Assembly: GCF_000368565.1 (NCBI RefSeq)
Contig: NZ_KB849533.1
Location: 169,827 to 233,826 of the forward strand
From: Acinetobacter gerneri DSM 14967 = CIP 107464 = MTCC 9824
GTDB taxonomy: Bacteria; Pseudomonadota; Gammaproteobacteria; Pseudomonadales; Moraxellaceae
Reading direction: 5' to 3'
DNA length: 64,000 bases
Below the pieces are notes generated by a model, which saw only the letters and a list, made by a program, of their open reading frames with translations, had not been told where the DNA came from and searched no databases. Positions 26,592-36,127 of the stretch are shown here, piece by piece; position 1 is the first letter of the stretch, and each line of letters begins with the position of its first letter. Position numbers and translations under genes: made by a program.

Positions 26592-28040
26592 ATGAACAGT
26601 CAAACAAAAACAAATCCAATGACGCCTTATGCACCTGAGATTCAACATCTGCATGATCTTTTGGCTCAACAAAAATTAGCATATCAACGTTATCAAATGC
26701 CAACGGCAAAAGAACGTATTGATCGTTTAGCACGTCTAAAAAATGTTTTGGTCAAATATCAAGATCAAATTGCAGAAGCAATCAATCTAGATTATGGCAA
26801 TCGTGCGATCGGTGAAACCAAAATCGGCGAATTAATGACTTGTTTTGAACAGATTAAATATTATAGCAAGCATTTGACCAACTGGATGAAACCATCTAAA
26901 CGTCACATCAGCATGTTGCACCAACCTGCAAAAGGCTGGGTACAGTATCAACCTTTAGGTGTTATCGGAATCATCGCACCTTGGAACTACCCTCTACTAT
27001 TATCTGTAGGTCCACTGATTTGTGCATTGGCGGCGGGTAACCATGCCATGATTAAGATTTCGAGTGCATCAAAACATTTTGGCCATGTATTAGAAGAGCT
27101 TCTTTCTGAAGCATTTCCTCAAGAATTGGTCGCTGTGGTAACAGGTGGCGGTCCTATTTCCGATACATTTAGTCATTTAGCCTTTGATAAAATTATTTTT
27201 ACAGGCTCAACCAATGTCGGTAAAACCGTTATGTCCGCTGCGGCTGAAAACCTTGTTCCTGTTCTTTTAGAGTTAGGCGGGAAATCACCAGTGATCGTGC
27301 ATCCATCTAGCGACATGAAAGAAGTGGCACAACGTATCGCTTTCGGTAAACTTTGGAATGCAGGTCAAACTTGTGTTGCGCCTGACTATATGTTCTTACC
27401 TAAAGGTAAAACAGCAGAATTTGCAGAAAACTTTAAAAATGTTGTTGCGAGCATGTATCCATCTTTGAAAGATAATCAGGATTACACGTCGATTATCAAT
27501 GATAAACAATACAATCGCGTACAAGGTTATCTAGAAGATGCACGTAATCAAGGTGCGAAATTTATAGAAATCAATCCACAAAATGAAGAATTGAGTCTAG
27601 TCCGTAAAATTGCACCAACATTGTTGACGGGCGTAACATCAGCCATGGATATCATGAAGAATGAAATCTTTGGTCCAGTCTTACCGATCATGGAATATGA
27701 TCAAATAGACGATGTTATTGAGTTTATTAATGACCGACCACGTCCACTTGCGTTATACTACTTCGACTTTGATAACGCTCGAGCACAATATGTTGCTGAG
27801 CGAACTCATTCAGGTCATTTTGGTCAAAATGCTGTTTTAACCCATGTCGCACAAGACGATCTCCCATTTGGTGGGGTTGGCGCTTCAGGTATGGGTAAAT
27901 ATCATGGCCCAGAAGGTTTCTTTGGTTTCTCTCATGAACGTTCAGTGATGTCTATTCCTAAGTTTTTCAGCTTGAAATTCATCTTACCGCCGTTTAATAA
28001 GCCAATTCACAAATTTATTGAGAAAACCTTTCTCCGCTAA
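26592..28040 (+). CDS. Coniferyl-aldehyde-type NAD(P)+ aldehyde dehydrogenase
   Basis: 482-residue aldehyde dehydrogenase (486 if the ATG at 26580 is used; neither has a strong ribosome-binding site). The catalytic Cys is in 'WNAGQTCVAPDY' (about residue 261) and the general base Glu in 'LLELGGKSP' (about 227). The sequence, with a hydrophobic C-terminal end 'PIHKFIEKTFLR', resembles the coniferyl aldehyde/long-chain fatty aldehyde branch found in Acinetobacter. The substrate range cannot be fixed. Probably controlled by the divergent TetR gene. Confidence 0.88.
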   Translation: MNSQTKTNPMTPYAPEIQHLHDLLAQQKLAYQRYQMPTAKERIDRLARLKNVLVKYQDQIAEAINLDYGNRAIGETKIGELMTCFEQIKYYSKHLTNWMKPSKRHISMLHQPAKGWVQYQPLGVIGIIAPWNYPLLLSVGPLICALAAGNHAMIKISSASKHFGHVLEELLSEAFPQELVAVVTGGGPISDTFSHLAFDKIIFTGSTNVGKTVMSAAAENLVPVLLELGGKSPVIVHPSSDMKEVAQRIAFGKLWNAGQTCVAPDYMFLPKGKTAEFAENFKNVVASMYPSLKDNQDYTSIINDKQYNRVQGYLEDARNQGAKFIEINPQNEELSLVRKIAPTLLTGVTSAMDIMKNEIFGPVLPIMEYDQIDDVIEFINDRPRPLALYYFDFDNARAQYVAERTHSGHFGQNAVLTHVAQDDLPFGGVGASGMGKYHGPEGFFGFSHERSVMSIPKFFSLKFILPPFNKPIHKFIEKTFLR

Positions 28041-28095
28041 CTGATCAAGGCATGATCTATCACACAGTTTCATGCCGAGTTTTAACCGATTCCGC

Positions 28096-28124
28096 TTGTC
28101 TTTTAATCGGATTTTTGGTATAAA
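28096..28124 (+). promoter_or_regulatory. Promoter of rpmB-rpmG
   Basis: TTGTCT (28096-28101), 17-base spacer ending TGG, and TATAAA (28119-28124): a near-consensus extended sigma-70 promoter about 75 bases before the rpmB start. Confidence 0.65.
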
Positions 28125-28204
28125 ACGCCCCTTGAATGAATTCATCCGTTTATTTTTGACTGGCCATACAGATTTGCTGTTGGCTAAATCAATGGAGTTA
28201 CACC

Positions 28205-28441
28205 ATGTCTAAGGTTTGCCAAGTTACCGGCAAGCGTCCAGTCGTTGGTAACAACGTCTCACACGCCAACAACAAAACTAAGCGCCGGTTCGAGCCGAAC
28301 CTGCACCACCACCGTTTCTGGTTAGAAAGCGAAAAACGTTTCGTACGTCTTCGTTTAACCACTAAAGGTATGCGTATTATCGACAAATTGGGCATTGAAA
28401 AGGTTGTTGCTGATCTTCGTGCTCAAGGTCAAAAGATCTAA
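28205..28441 (+). CDS. rpmB: 50S ribosomal protein L28
   Basis: 78-residue ribosomal protein with the family start '[20 protein letters not shown]' and a basic body. ATG follows GGAG. It is followed 12 bases on by rpmG, the widespread L28-L33 pair. Codon use is strongly biased, as expected of ribosomal genes. Confidence 0.97.
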
Positions 28442-28453
28442 GGAGTCAGTACA

Positions 28454-28609
28454 ATGCGTGATAAGATTCGTCTAGTATCTTCAGCTGGTACAGGTTATTT
28501 CTACACTACCACTAAGAACAAACGTACTATGCCGGAAAAAATGGAAATCAAAAAATTTGATCCAAAAATCCGCCAACACGTAATTTTCAAAGAAGCTAAA
28601 ATCAAATAA
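28454..28609 (+). CDS. rpmG: 50S ribosomal protein L33 (zinc-independent form)
   Basis: 51-residue protein starting [20 protein letters not shown], with the family '[18 protein letters not shown]' block. The two CxxC pairs of the zinc-binding L33 form are absent, so this is the Cys-less form. Start ATG at 28454 behind AGGAG, 12 bases after rpmB. Stop at 28607-28609. Confidence 0.97.
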
Positions 28610-28624
28610 TTTTAGTTTTTTGAA

Positions 28625-28652
28625 AAAAACGACTCCTTTTGGGGTCGTTTTT
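28625..28652 (+). terminator. Terminator of rpmB-rpmG
   Basis: Stem AAAACGACTCC/GGGGTCGTTTT (one G-T pair) with a long T run. Confidence 0.9.
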
Positions 28653-28939
28653 TTTGCTTTTTTTTTGTTCCGTTTGTTAAAATTCCTACTGTTTTAGTTG
28701 GCACTCTTTGTGCTTAACCTTTCATTCTCTTTTTAGTGTCTGTAAGTGTCTAAAATTTCTTGCAATAAATGACCCACTGCAAAAGTTGAAGTCCCATATA
28801 CGATGTCGATGAAATTTGGATTCCAAATCATTTTAGAACATCGCTTTAATGGACAGGTCATGTGATTGCTGCAATATATTTTGAAACGCCTACTACATTT
28901 TGACTTAATTTAAAAATCATCCTTTAAAAGGAGTATTTA

Positions 28940-30658
28940 GTGCCGCATGATGTAGATTTGATTATTTTATTGGCTGCAGGATTTGGTATAGCTTTATTTT
29001 TTGGCTATATTGCGGCCCGTCTACGCCTCCCTCCGCTGATCGGATATCTTATTGCTGGCATTATTATCAGTCCCAATACCCCCGGTTTAGAAGCCGATAT
29101 GGCACTCGCCAATCAATTGGCTGAGCTTGGGGTCATGTTTTTGATGTTTGGTGTGGGGATGCATTTTTCCCTCAATGATCTGCTTCAAGTTAAACGAATA
29201 GCCTTACCAGGTGCGATTTTACAAATCACCGTGGCAACTATTCTTGGCTTGAGTGTCTCCATGTTTTGGGGATGGAGTTTTGGATCATCTTTAGTTTTTG
29301 GTCTGTGTTTATCCTGTGCCAGTACTGTGGTTTTACTCAAAGCTTTGGGGGATCGAGGTTTACTCGATTCAGTCAACGGTAAAATCGCTGTAGGCTGGCT
29401 TTTGGTTGAAGACCTTGTGATGGTACTGGTTTTAGTCCTCCTGCCTGCGACTGCAGTATTGCTCGGCGGACAGCAACTTGCAGGACATGATAGTAATGAA
29501 AATATCTGGTTAACCTTGGGCTTAACACTGCTTAAAGTTGCTGGATTTATAGCCTTCATGTTGATCATCGGTAAACGATTAGTTCCAATGATCATGCAAT
29601 TTGTCGCTCGTTTAGGCTCTAGAGAACTGTTTACCCTAACCGTCGTTGCTGCTGCCGTTTCGATTGCTTATGGTTCCTACGCGATTTTTGGCGTATCTAT
29701 GGCACTGGGTGCATTCTTTGCGGGAATGGTGGTCAAAGAGTCTGACTTTAGTCATCGTGCTGAAGAAGAAACCTTGCCTTTGCGTGAAATATTTTCGATT
29801 TTATTTTTCGTTTCCGTCGGCATGCTGTTTGATCCACGCATCTTGATTGAGCAACCACTGCATATCTTGGCAGTGATCGCTATTATTATGATTGGTAAAA
29901 CTTTAGCGGCGATGGCTCTGGTTTTATTCTTTAGATATCCGCTCAATACGGCTTTGACCGTTGGTGCAAGTTTGGCTCAGATCGGTGAATTTTCATTTAT
30001 CTTGGCGACACTAGGAGTATCACTAGGCTTACTCTCATTGGAAGGGCAAAACCTGATTTTGGCTGGCGCTTTATTTTCAATAACGCTCAATTCATTTGTA
30101 TTTTCAGCAATTGAACCTGTCCAAAACTGGATTCGCGAACGCTCCCATTTGGCTCGTTTGCTAGAACGTAGTGGTGACCCTCTAGCAATGCTACCAGATG
30201 AAGTCGATCAAGATTATCTACGTGATCAAGTGGTCATCGTTGGTCATGGTGAAGTTGGTCGTAGGATTACACGCACCTTAATGGCTGATGGTATCAAAGT
30301 CGTGATTGCTGAAGAAAACCGTGAAATCGTTGAAGATTTACGTGAAAAAGGCAACGCAGCCGTATCAGGACGTGCGACTGAACCAAGTGTACTCATTCAA
30401 GCACATATCCAACATGCACGTCTTTTGGTGATTTCACCGATGGATATTTTAGATATTCATAAAATCGTAGATACAGCCAAATTGCTCAATCCACAAATCC
30501 AAGTGTTGATCTGTGCGACATCTAAAGAAGAAGCTGAAATCATTCGTGAAGATGAAATTGGAGACGTTTATTATGCCAAAGAGGAAATGGCGAAAAATAT
30601 GAGTAACCATATTTTAAATCAAATCCAAATTGCGCATCATCATACGCCTACGCATTAG
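28940..30658 (+). CDS. ybaL: Kef/YbaL-type cation:proton antiporter
   Basis: 572-residue CPA2 transporter. About 12 membrane segments occupy residues 1-395. A cytosolic TrkA-N/Rossmann domain follows (about 430-545; 'VVIVGHGEVGRRITR' is its dinucleotide motif). Length and the C-terminal 'YAKEEMAKNMSNHIL' fit YbaL/RosB rather than KefB or KefC. Start is GTG at 28940 behind AAAAGGAG. The stop codon TAG lies inside the first bases of a dispersed repeat, so the repeat may have set the C terminus. Confidence 0.87.
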   Translation: MPHDVDLIILLAAGFGIALFFGYIAARLRLPPLIGYLIAGIIISPNTPGLEADMALANQLAELGVMFLMFGVGMHFSLNDLLQVKRIALPGAILQITVATILGLSVSMFWGWSFGSSLVFGLCLSCASTVVLLKALGDRGLLDSVNGKIAVGWLLVEDLVMVLVLVLLPATAVLLGGQQLAGHDSNENIWLTLGLTLLKVAGFIAFMLIIGKRLVPMIMQFVARLGSRELFTLTVVAAAVSIAYGSYAIFGVSMALGAFFAGMVVKESDFSHRAEEETLPLREIFSILFFVSVGMLFDPRILIEQPLHILAVIAIIMIGKTLAAMALVLFFRYPLNTALTVGASLAQIGEFSFILATLGVSLGLLSLEGQNLILAGALFSITLNSFVFSAIEPVQNWIRERSHLARLLERSGDPLAMLPDEVDQDYLRDQVVIVGHGEVGRRITRTLMADGIKVVIAEENREIVEDLREKGNAAVSGRATEPSVLIQAHIQHARLLVISPMDILDIHKIVDTAKLLNPQIQVLICATSKEEAEIIREDEIGDVYYAKEEMAKNMSNHILNQIQIAHHHTPTH

Positions 30659-30942
30659 AGTTCTTGTATAAGTCATTTCTTGCACAAATTTACACTCTAA
30701 TCATTTTGCTTCAAAGCGTAATAAAATTTGCAATTTAGGCAGGATGCCGCTCGTCGAACAAGGGCTACAGGGATGTATGCCCATTTGTTCGACAAATGGT
30801 TTTGCTTACTTTGTCCGAAAACAAAGTAAGGAAGATTGTCTACGCAAAGTAAATTGAATCTTTCACGGCAAATGTGACCGCATGATACTTTTTACCCAGA
30901 TACCTGATCATTTTTTTATTAATGAAAGAAACCTATTAAATC
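30655..30942. repeat. Dispersed 287-bp repeat, copy 2
   Basis: Same orientation and nearly the same sequence as 15086-15372. Here the arms GTCGAACAAGGGC and GCCCATTTGTTCGAC pair apart from a two-base bulge. They compete with the shorter CCATTTGT/ACAAATGG hairpin, and the perfect CTTACTTTGT/ACAAAGTAAG hairpin follows. The repeat overlaps the ybaL stop codon by four bases. Confidence 0.9.
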
Positions 30943-31036
30943 TGGTTTTAATCGTGAAACCACATTGAGTTTAACGACATAGATTTAAAAGGATGTTTTT
31001 AAGTTTCTCTTTTTAAAATGTCATTCTACTCAGCAA

Positions 31037-31066
31037 AAAAAAGCGCATTTGATATGCGCTTTTTTT
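31037..31066. terminator. Bidirectional terminator before the 31093 gene
   Basis: Twelve-base stem AAAAAAGCGCAT/ATGCGCTTTTTT, five-base loop. Confidence 0.88.
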
Positions 31067-31092
31067 GTGTAAATTTTTAGATCAAGAAATGA

Positions 31093-31371
31093 TTAGCTCA
31101 TCAAAGAAGGTTCTTCATCAACCACTTCAGCATTCCACTGATTCATTTGTTTTTCCAGTAAACCAAATAAAGCAGCTTGAATCATATGCTGAGCAATGGT
31201 CGCAGTTTGATCACCAAGTAAAGCTTTTACTTCATCATTAAATTGAATGGTCACTAGAGGTTGCTGTTCAGAACCTGCATTACGAAGTGCCAATTCACCA
31301 CCCTCAAGTTGTACTAACTCGAGAATTGCTTCTTGATTACCAAATAATTCTTTTAACTGTTCTATAGACAT
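31093..31371 (-). CDS. Conserved small acidic protein, unknown
   Basis: 92-residue soluble acidic protein. I start it at the ATG at 31371 (MSIEQLKELFG), which has a strong GGAGGG at ideal spacing; the frame extends further upstream without a good site. It has a predicted beta-strand pair ('LALRN', 'LVTIQFND') and a helix ending in 'IAQHMIQAALFGLLEKQM'. I do not recognise a family. It lies downstream of the DUF6586-like gene in the same direction. Confidence 0.65.
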   Translation of the reverse strand: MSIEQLKELFGNQEAILELVQLEGGELALRNAGSEQQPLVTIQFNDEVKALLGDQTATIAQHMIQAALFGLLEKQMNQWNAEVVDEEPSLMS

Positions 31372-31478
31372 ATAACCCTCCGCCCATTCAAACAACAAAG
31401 AGCCAAGGCGCTTTGCATACTATGATACATATATGGATATCAGTGGATAAATTTCAAGCTTATTTGCTTAATTAAATA

Positions 31479-31982
31479 TTAAAATTCGACCATTTCATTA
31501 CGAAAGCCATCAATGAGTTGCGTTAAATCACGATGCCATTCACGTAAAATTTTAACATCAGGCAACCAAGCTTGCGGACTTTGTGTAACTTTGATAATCA
31601 AATTAGATGAAGTTTCATCTTCTGGTGTTGGTTCACTTGGCTCAGGCGCATACTGACAAGAACGGTAAGCACGCTTTAACTCTGCAATAAAACCCTCACG
31701 AGCCAATTGCTGCAATACCGAAATCTCTGGTGACACCTGCCCTTTTGCCGCCATATTTTCCTCAATAGACTTGAGAGTAGGTTGCAGATCATTTAAACGA
31801 TAATAACGCACCAATTCTTGTAAAAATGCCAATACCGCACCATGCAAATGAAATACCGCAGCTTCACGATAGCCTTGAACTTGTTGCACATGCTCAGTTT
31901 GCTCTGCTTGCTGACACGAAAGTCGTGCAAAATACAGTTTTTGATTGGTACGATCAGCATGGTAGCGAGCAACACGTGACAT
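31479..31982 (-). CDS. DUF6586-like protein
   Basis: 167-residue helical protein. The start 'NQKLYFARLSCQQAEQ' and 'EAAVFHLHGAVLAFLQELVRYYRL' recall the DUF6586 family of pseudomonads and Acinetobacter. Function unknown. No signal peptide, no membrane segment. Probably cytosolic and possibly cotranscribed with the small gene at 31093. Confidence 0.6.
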   Translation of the reverse strand: MSRVARYHADRTNQKLYFARLSCQQAEQTEHVQQVQGYREAAVFHLHGAVLAFLQELVRYYRLNDLQPTLKSIEENMAAKGQVSPEISVLQQLAREGFIAELKRAYRSCQYAPEPSEPTPEDETSSNLIIKVTQSPQAWLPDVKILREWHRDLTQLIDGFRNEMVEF

Positions 31983-32337
31983 GGAATTTTTCCCTAATAT
32001 AAATTTGTTCTTTACTGTCTTAGATTAAAATTAATTGAGTTAAAGTTAAAGTGATTTCTCACATAGATCAGCATGAATATTTTATAAAAAAATGATCACA
32101 AATTTTCTATTTCGCAGATAAATGAAATACAAAATATTTCTATATAAAAATGAATGATTTAAATAGATCATTTAAGTTTAATTTAATCAAAAATTCAGTT
32201 TTCCTACATATTATTTCAGAAAATTTTTATCAAACGATCAGCGCTCTTTATGTGGCGCTGTAGCCATTATCTGATGTGAAAGTTTGCATCTTGATCAAAA
32301 TAGTAATGCATATCAAGGAAATGGAGCAGCATTCAAA
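31983..32337. other. 355-bp gap, divergent promoter region
   Basis: AT-rich region between the minus-strand DUF6586-like gene and the MFS carrier. I see no hairpin terminator, frame or operator I would defend. A TTG-started frame from 32284 runs into the MFS gene but lacks a ribosome-binding site. Confidence 0.5.
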
Positions 32338-33642
32338 ATGAACGATTCCCCCAAATCTCCCTCGTTATTTCGTAGTATTCTCAATGTCACCAGTGGTAAT
32401 TTTTTAGAACAATACGATTTTTTCCTATTCGGTTTTTATGCCAAAGCAATCGGTGAAACCTTTTTCCATTCAGACAGCACTTATGCCGCTTTGATGAAAA
32501 CGTTTCTGATCTTTGCTGTCAGCTTTTTGATGCGTCCAATCGGTGCCTTGGTTTTAGGTCCTTATGTAGACCGCATTGGGCGACGTAAAGGTCTGATGTT
32601 GACCTTGAGCATCATGGCCTTTGGTTCCCTAATTATCGCGTTTACTCCGGGCTATAACAGCATCGGGATTTTAGCGGCATTTTTGATTTTTGTTGGTCGT
32701 CTAGCACAAGGTTTCTCAGCAGGTGTAGAACTCGGTGGTGTTTCTGTTTATCTGGCAGAAATCGCAAATGAGCATAACCGTGGATTTATCACCAGTTGGC
32801 AATCTGCAAGTCAACAGGTTGCAGTCGTGTTTGCAGCAGTTTTGGGCTATATCGTCAATCAAATTTTCACAGTTGAACAAGTGGCTGATTGGGCTTGGCG
32901 TATTCCATTTTTTATCGGTTGTTTGATTATTCCATTGATTTTCTTTTTACGTAGCAATCTGCAAGAAACCCATGATTTTGCTTCACGTACCGTTAAACCA
33001 ACCACCTCTCAAATTTTAAAAACGCTGTTAAGCAACTGGAAAATTGTATTGGTTGGAATGTGCATGGTCGCAACCACAACCACCATGTTCTATTTTATTA
33101 CGGTTTATACACCAACTTATGGTAAAGAAGTTTTGCATTTGACGACTTCACAAAGTCTGATTGCAACGGTCATTGTGGGGATCTCTAACTTTTTATTCTT
33201 ACCGATTGGCGGTCATTTTTCAGATCGTTTTGGTCGAAAACCAGTACTCTTAGCCACAACATTTTTAATGTTTGTTAGTGCTTATCCTATGCTGTATTGG
33301 CTGACTCATAACATTAGCTTAGGACATTTGCAATTGACCTTGTTGTGGTTCTCTTTGCTTTATGGTCTTTATAATGGTGCGATGATTCCTTCTCTTACCG
33401 AGATTATGCCACGTACTGTACGTACCGCAGGCTTTTCATTGGCATATAGTTTAGCGACCTCTATTTTTGGTGGTTTGACGCCAGTTGTTGCCACTTATTT
33501 GGTACAAACTTCCGGCAATAAAAGTATGCCCGCATTTTGGTTAATGACTTCAGCATTTTTAGGTTTGTGTGCAGCAATCTATGTCTTTCATATTGCTAAA
33601 CACCCATCAAAACATTTTCAATTTAAGCGTGATGAAGCCTAA
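32338..33642 (+). CDS. MFS metabolite:H+ symporter, CitA/TcuC type
   Basis: 434-residue major facilitator with 12 membrane segments. The start 'NVTSGNFLEQYDFFLFGFYA' and the 2-3 loop 'GPYVDRIGRRKG' are hallmarks of the metabolite:H+ symporter family, and the whole sequence looks closest to citrate (CitA) and tricarballylate (TcuC) carriers. ATG at 32338 gives the usual length and follows GGAG at slightly long spacing. Substrate, probably a di- or tricarboxylate, is inferred. No catabolic genes adjoin it. Confidence 0.85.
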   Translation: MNDSPKSPSLFRSILNVTSGNFLEQYDFFLFGFYAKAIGETFFHSDSTYAALMKTFLIFAVSFLMRPIGALVLGPYVDRIGRRKGLMLTLSIMAFGSLIIAFTPGYNSIGILAAFLIFVGRLAQGFSAGVELGGVSVYLAEIANEHNRGFITSWQSASQQVAVVFAAVLGYIVNQIFTVEQVADWAWRIPFFIGCLIIPLIFFLRSNLQETHDFASRTVKPTTSQILKTLLSNWKIVLVGMCMVATTTTMFYFITVYTPTYGKEVLHLTTSQSLIATVIVGISNFLFLPIGGHFSDRFGRKPVLLATTFLMFVSAYPMLYWLTHNISLGHLQLTLLWFSLLYGLYNGAMIPSLTEIMPRTVRTAGFSLAYSLATSIFGGLTPVVATYLVQTSGNKSMPAFWLMTSAFLGLCAAIYVFHIAKHPSKHFQFKRDEA

Positions 33643-33675
33643 TTAGGATCTGTTGAAATTTCAAATCTAAGAATA

Positions 33676-33705
33676 AAAAAACCCGATGTTTAAATCGGGT
33701 TTTTT
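33676..33705. terminator. Bidirectional terminator MFS/RRM genes
   Basis: Twelve-base perfect stem AAAAAACCCGAT/ATCGGGTTTTTT, six-base loop. Confidence 0.9.
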
Positions 33706-33723
33706 ATTTACTCATGCTGAGGC

Positions 33724-33966
33724 TTATTTTTCTTCCGCAGCTTTTACACGGATACCATGCCCGTGTAAACGTAAAGTATTGAGCCCTTTGATGGCTTTTA
33801 CAGCTTCACGGCCATTTGGCATTTCCACAAAAGCAAAACCTTTAGATTTGCCTGTTTCAGCATCTAGAACCAAATTGCATGACGCTACTGTGCCATATTG
33901 CTTAAACAACTCAAGCAATTCTGCTTCTGGCACGGTACGTTCTAAATTACGAACTAAAATTTTCAT
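33724..33966 (-). CDS. RRM-domain RNA-binding protein
   Basis: 80-residue single RNA recognition motif. RNP2 is 'KILVRNL' at residues 2-8 and RNP1 is 'KGFAFVEM' at about 43-50, both with their aromatic RNA-stacking positions. It lacks the Gly-rich tail of many bacterial RRM proteins. ATG at 33966 behind AAGGTT. Likely binds single-stranded RNA; targets unknown. Confidence 0.9.
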   Translation of the reverse strand: MKILVRNLERTVPEAELLELFKQYGTVASCNLVLDAETGKSKGFAFVEMPNGREAVKAIKGLNTLRLHGHGIRVKAAEEK

Positions 33967-34034
33967 GAATTAACCTTAATTTCAATGACACCAGATCGCT
34001 GTCAAATCTGTTTGATATTTTTGCACAGCACAGT

Positions 34035-36026
34035 TTAATCCAGATCTATTCCAAAATCTAAATTTATCACCTGCCTTTCGATCAAAGCACTTTTTACCGT
34101 CTGCTCACGTTGTTTGTAATGCGTCTCTGTTGTGCATAAATTACGTGTTAAATCATGCAGAAAGTAGGTCTCAATTTTACGACCTTGCTCATCGTATTGT
34201 TCTGTCGCCCATTGATGTAAATTTTGTTTGGTCAAGATCAATTCATTTTGAGCACGTGTCAAAGCAACATAAAGTACACGGCGCTCCTCCTCAACCTCAT
34301 CAAAATTGCCGTGCGCACGAGCATTTGGATACTGACCCGGAGAGACGTTGGCAACATAGCAGACTTTTTGCTCTGTACCTTTTGCTGAATGAATGGTAAT
34401 CAAAGTCACAACATCATCTTGTGATTGACGTTCAATTTCACTGATCGAAATCGGATCTAAAACATATTCTTCTAAAAATTCACTGAGCTGAGTATGTTTC
34501 GCTGCTAATTGCTTGACCAAATCAAAATCGCCTAAACGCTTAGACCAGTCTTTTTTGGCATAATTTTGTTCGAGCTGCTCTTTTAATGCCTCAATCCCTA
34601 GATTGACACAAGCTTCAACTTGATCTTTTAGAACCTGCATCTGTTTCATGATCAAGATACTATTGTCAGGAATTCGCCCAAAATTTTCTAATTTATTGAA
34701 AATAGGATCAGCTTCTGGCTCTTGTAAAAGTTGATGCGACAACTTGCTTGCGCCAACATCACCCACGCCATTCCATAAAGTCAAAAAGCGCATCCATGCA
34801 ATATCATCCATCGGATTTGCAATCACGCGCAATAAACTGAGCAAGTCTTTCACATGCGCAGTTTCAAGCAATTTCATTCCACCGATAAAACGGTACGGCA
34901 CATTGGCTTGGATAAATGCGGCTTCAATATGTCTTGCTGCAAATGCCGAACGCACCAAAACCATATGTTCATGCCATGCTGCACCATCCAGCAAATGGCG
35001 TTCTTTAATATCAATCGCGATCCATTTGGCTTCATCAAATTCATTTGGAAACACGTGCATACGTGGTTTAACGCCATCCCCACGATAGGCATCTAAACGC
35101 TTGTCATATTTGATCGGGCTTTGATCCAAAAGCCAGTTAGAAAGATCCAATATTTCTTGAGTCGAACGATAGTTTTTTTCTAGTTTAAAAATCGTGGCAT
35201 CTGGCACACGTTCTTTGAAATGGTGAATATTTTCAAAATCTGCACCACGAAATCCATAAATAGACTGAGCATCATCCCCGACGCAGAACAGGTTGACATG
35301 ATCTTTGAGGGGTTCAAGCAATGCCCATTGTAAAGGGTTGGTATCCTGCATTTCATCAACGAGCATGTGCTGACAAAGCCTTGAAACATAATCAACCAAG
35401 CCTTCGGACTGCGCCAAAGCAGATGCAACCACCGCCAAGATATCATCATAATCTAGAAAATGACGTTCACGTTTGCGACGTTCATACTCTTTCATGATCT
35501 CAGCAATCTGATCTTTATGCTCTAAAAATTCGGGATGTTGCTTTTCCAAAGCCAAGCTCAATTTCTGCCGTGTATTTCGTGCAAAAGAATACACATCACA
35601 AAGTTGCTGTGGTTTTGGCAAAGCGTTGGGATTCTTTTTATCATCTTTACCGCGAATCAGACGAAACAGCATCAACTGGTCATCACGATCAATAATCGAA
35701 AATTGATCCAGTCCAAATGCTTTTGGAGCACGGCGAAGTAAGTACATACAAAAAGTATGGAACGTAGATGCACGTAAACCTTTGGCTTGATCTCCTAGAG
35801 CCAACTCTACACGAGCCACAATTTCACTGGCTGAACGACGGGTAAATGTCAAAATTTGGATTTGATTTGCAGGCGTACCATTGGCAATCAAATATGCGGC
35901 ACGCGCTACAATGGTTTTAGTTTTCCCACACCCTGCACCAGCAAGAATCAAACAATGCTTTGCTTCTGTTGTTGCGGCTTGTTTTTGCTGAGGATTTAAC
36001 TCATCAATCAGGGTATTTAAACTCAT
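34035..36026 (-). CDS. UvrD/Rep-like ATP-dependent DNA helicase
   Basis: 663-residue superfamily 1A helicase. Walker A is 'AGAGCGKTKT' (Cys where UvrD has Ser), motif Ia 'LTFTRRSASEI', motif II 'LVDEMQDTN', motif III 'VGDDAQSIYGFRGA', motif IV 'LEKNYRST', motif V 'ITIHSAKGTE' and motif VI 'YVALTRAQ'. Close in length to Rep (673). Whether it is the Rep or a UvrD paralogue cannot be told; it lacks a long UvrD C-terminal tail. Roles in repair or fork restart are inferred. Confidence 0.88.
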   Translation of the reverse strand: MSLNTLIDELNPQQKQAATTEAKHCLILAGAGCGKTKTIVARAAYLIANGTPANQIQILTFTRRSASEIVARVELALGDQAKGLRASTFHTFCMYLLRRAPKAFGLDQFSIIDRDDQLMLFRLIRGKDDKKNPNALPKPQQLCDVYSFARNTRQKLSLALEKQHPEFLEHKDQIAEIMKEYERRKRERHFLDYDDILAVVASALAQSEGLVDYVSRLCQHMLVDEMQDTNPLQWALLEPLKDHVNLFCVGDDAQSIYGFRGADFENIHHFKERVPDATIFKLEKNYRSTQEILDLSNWLLDQSPIKYDKRLDAYRGDGVKPRMHVFPNEFDEAKWIAIDIKERHLLDGAAWHEHMVLVRSAFAARHIEAAFIQANVPYRFIGGMKLLETAHVKDLLSLLRVIANPMDDIAWMRFLTLWNGVGDVGASKLSHQLLQEPEADPIFNKLENFGRIPDNSILIMKQMQVLKDQVEACVNLGIEALKEQLEQNYAKKDWSKRLGDFDLVKQLAAKHTQLSEFLEEYVLDPISISEIERQSQDDVVTLITIHSAKGTEQKVCYVANVSPGQYPNARAHGNFDEVEEERRVLYVALTRAQNELILTKQNLHQWATEQYDEQGRKIETYFLHDLTRNLCTTETHYKQREQTVKSALIERQVINLDFGIDLD

Positions 36027-36127
36027 AATCTCAAATCTACTAAAACGTAGCGCTAGTTTAGCAGACTAGGCAGGGATGATATATTTTTCCTAAAAAGGAC
36101 TCGACATGATCTGACGTAGACTGGTTT

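Noticed and set aside
32284..32337. N-terminal extension of the MFS carrier from a TTG
   Set aside because: No ribosome-binding site, non-family residues, and the ATG at 32338 gives the normal start of CitA/TcuC-type carriers.
33645..33660. TTAGGATCTGTTGA, also present near 44877-44890
   Set aside because: The shared string is about 14 bases and the flanks differ; too short to call a repeat or element end.
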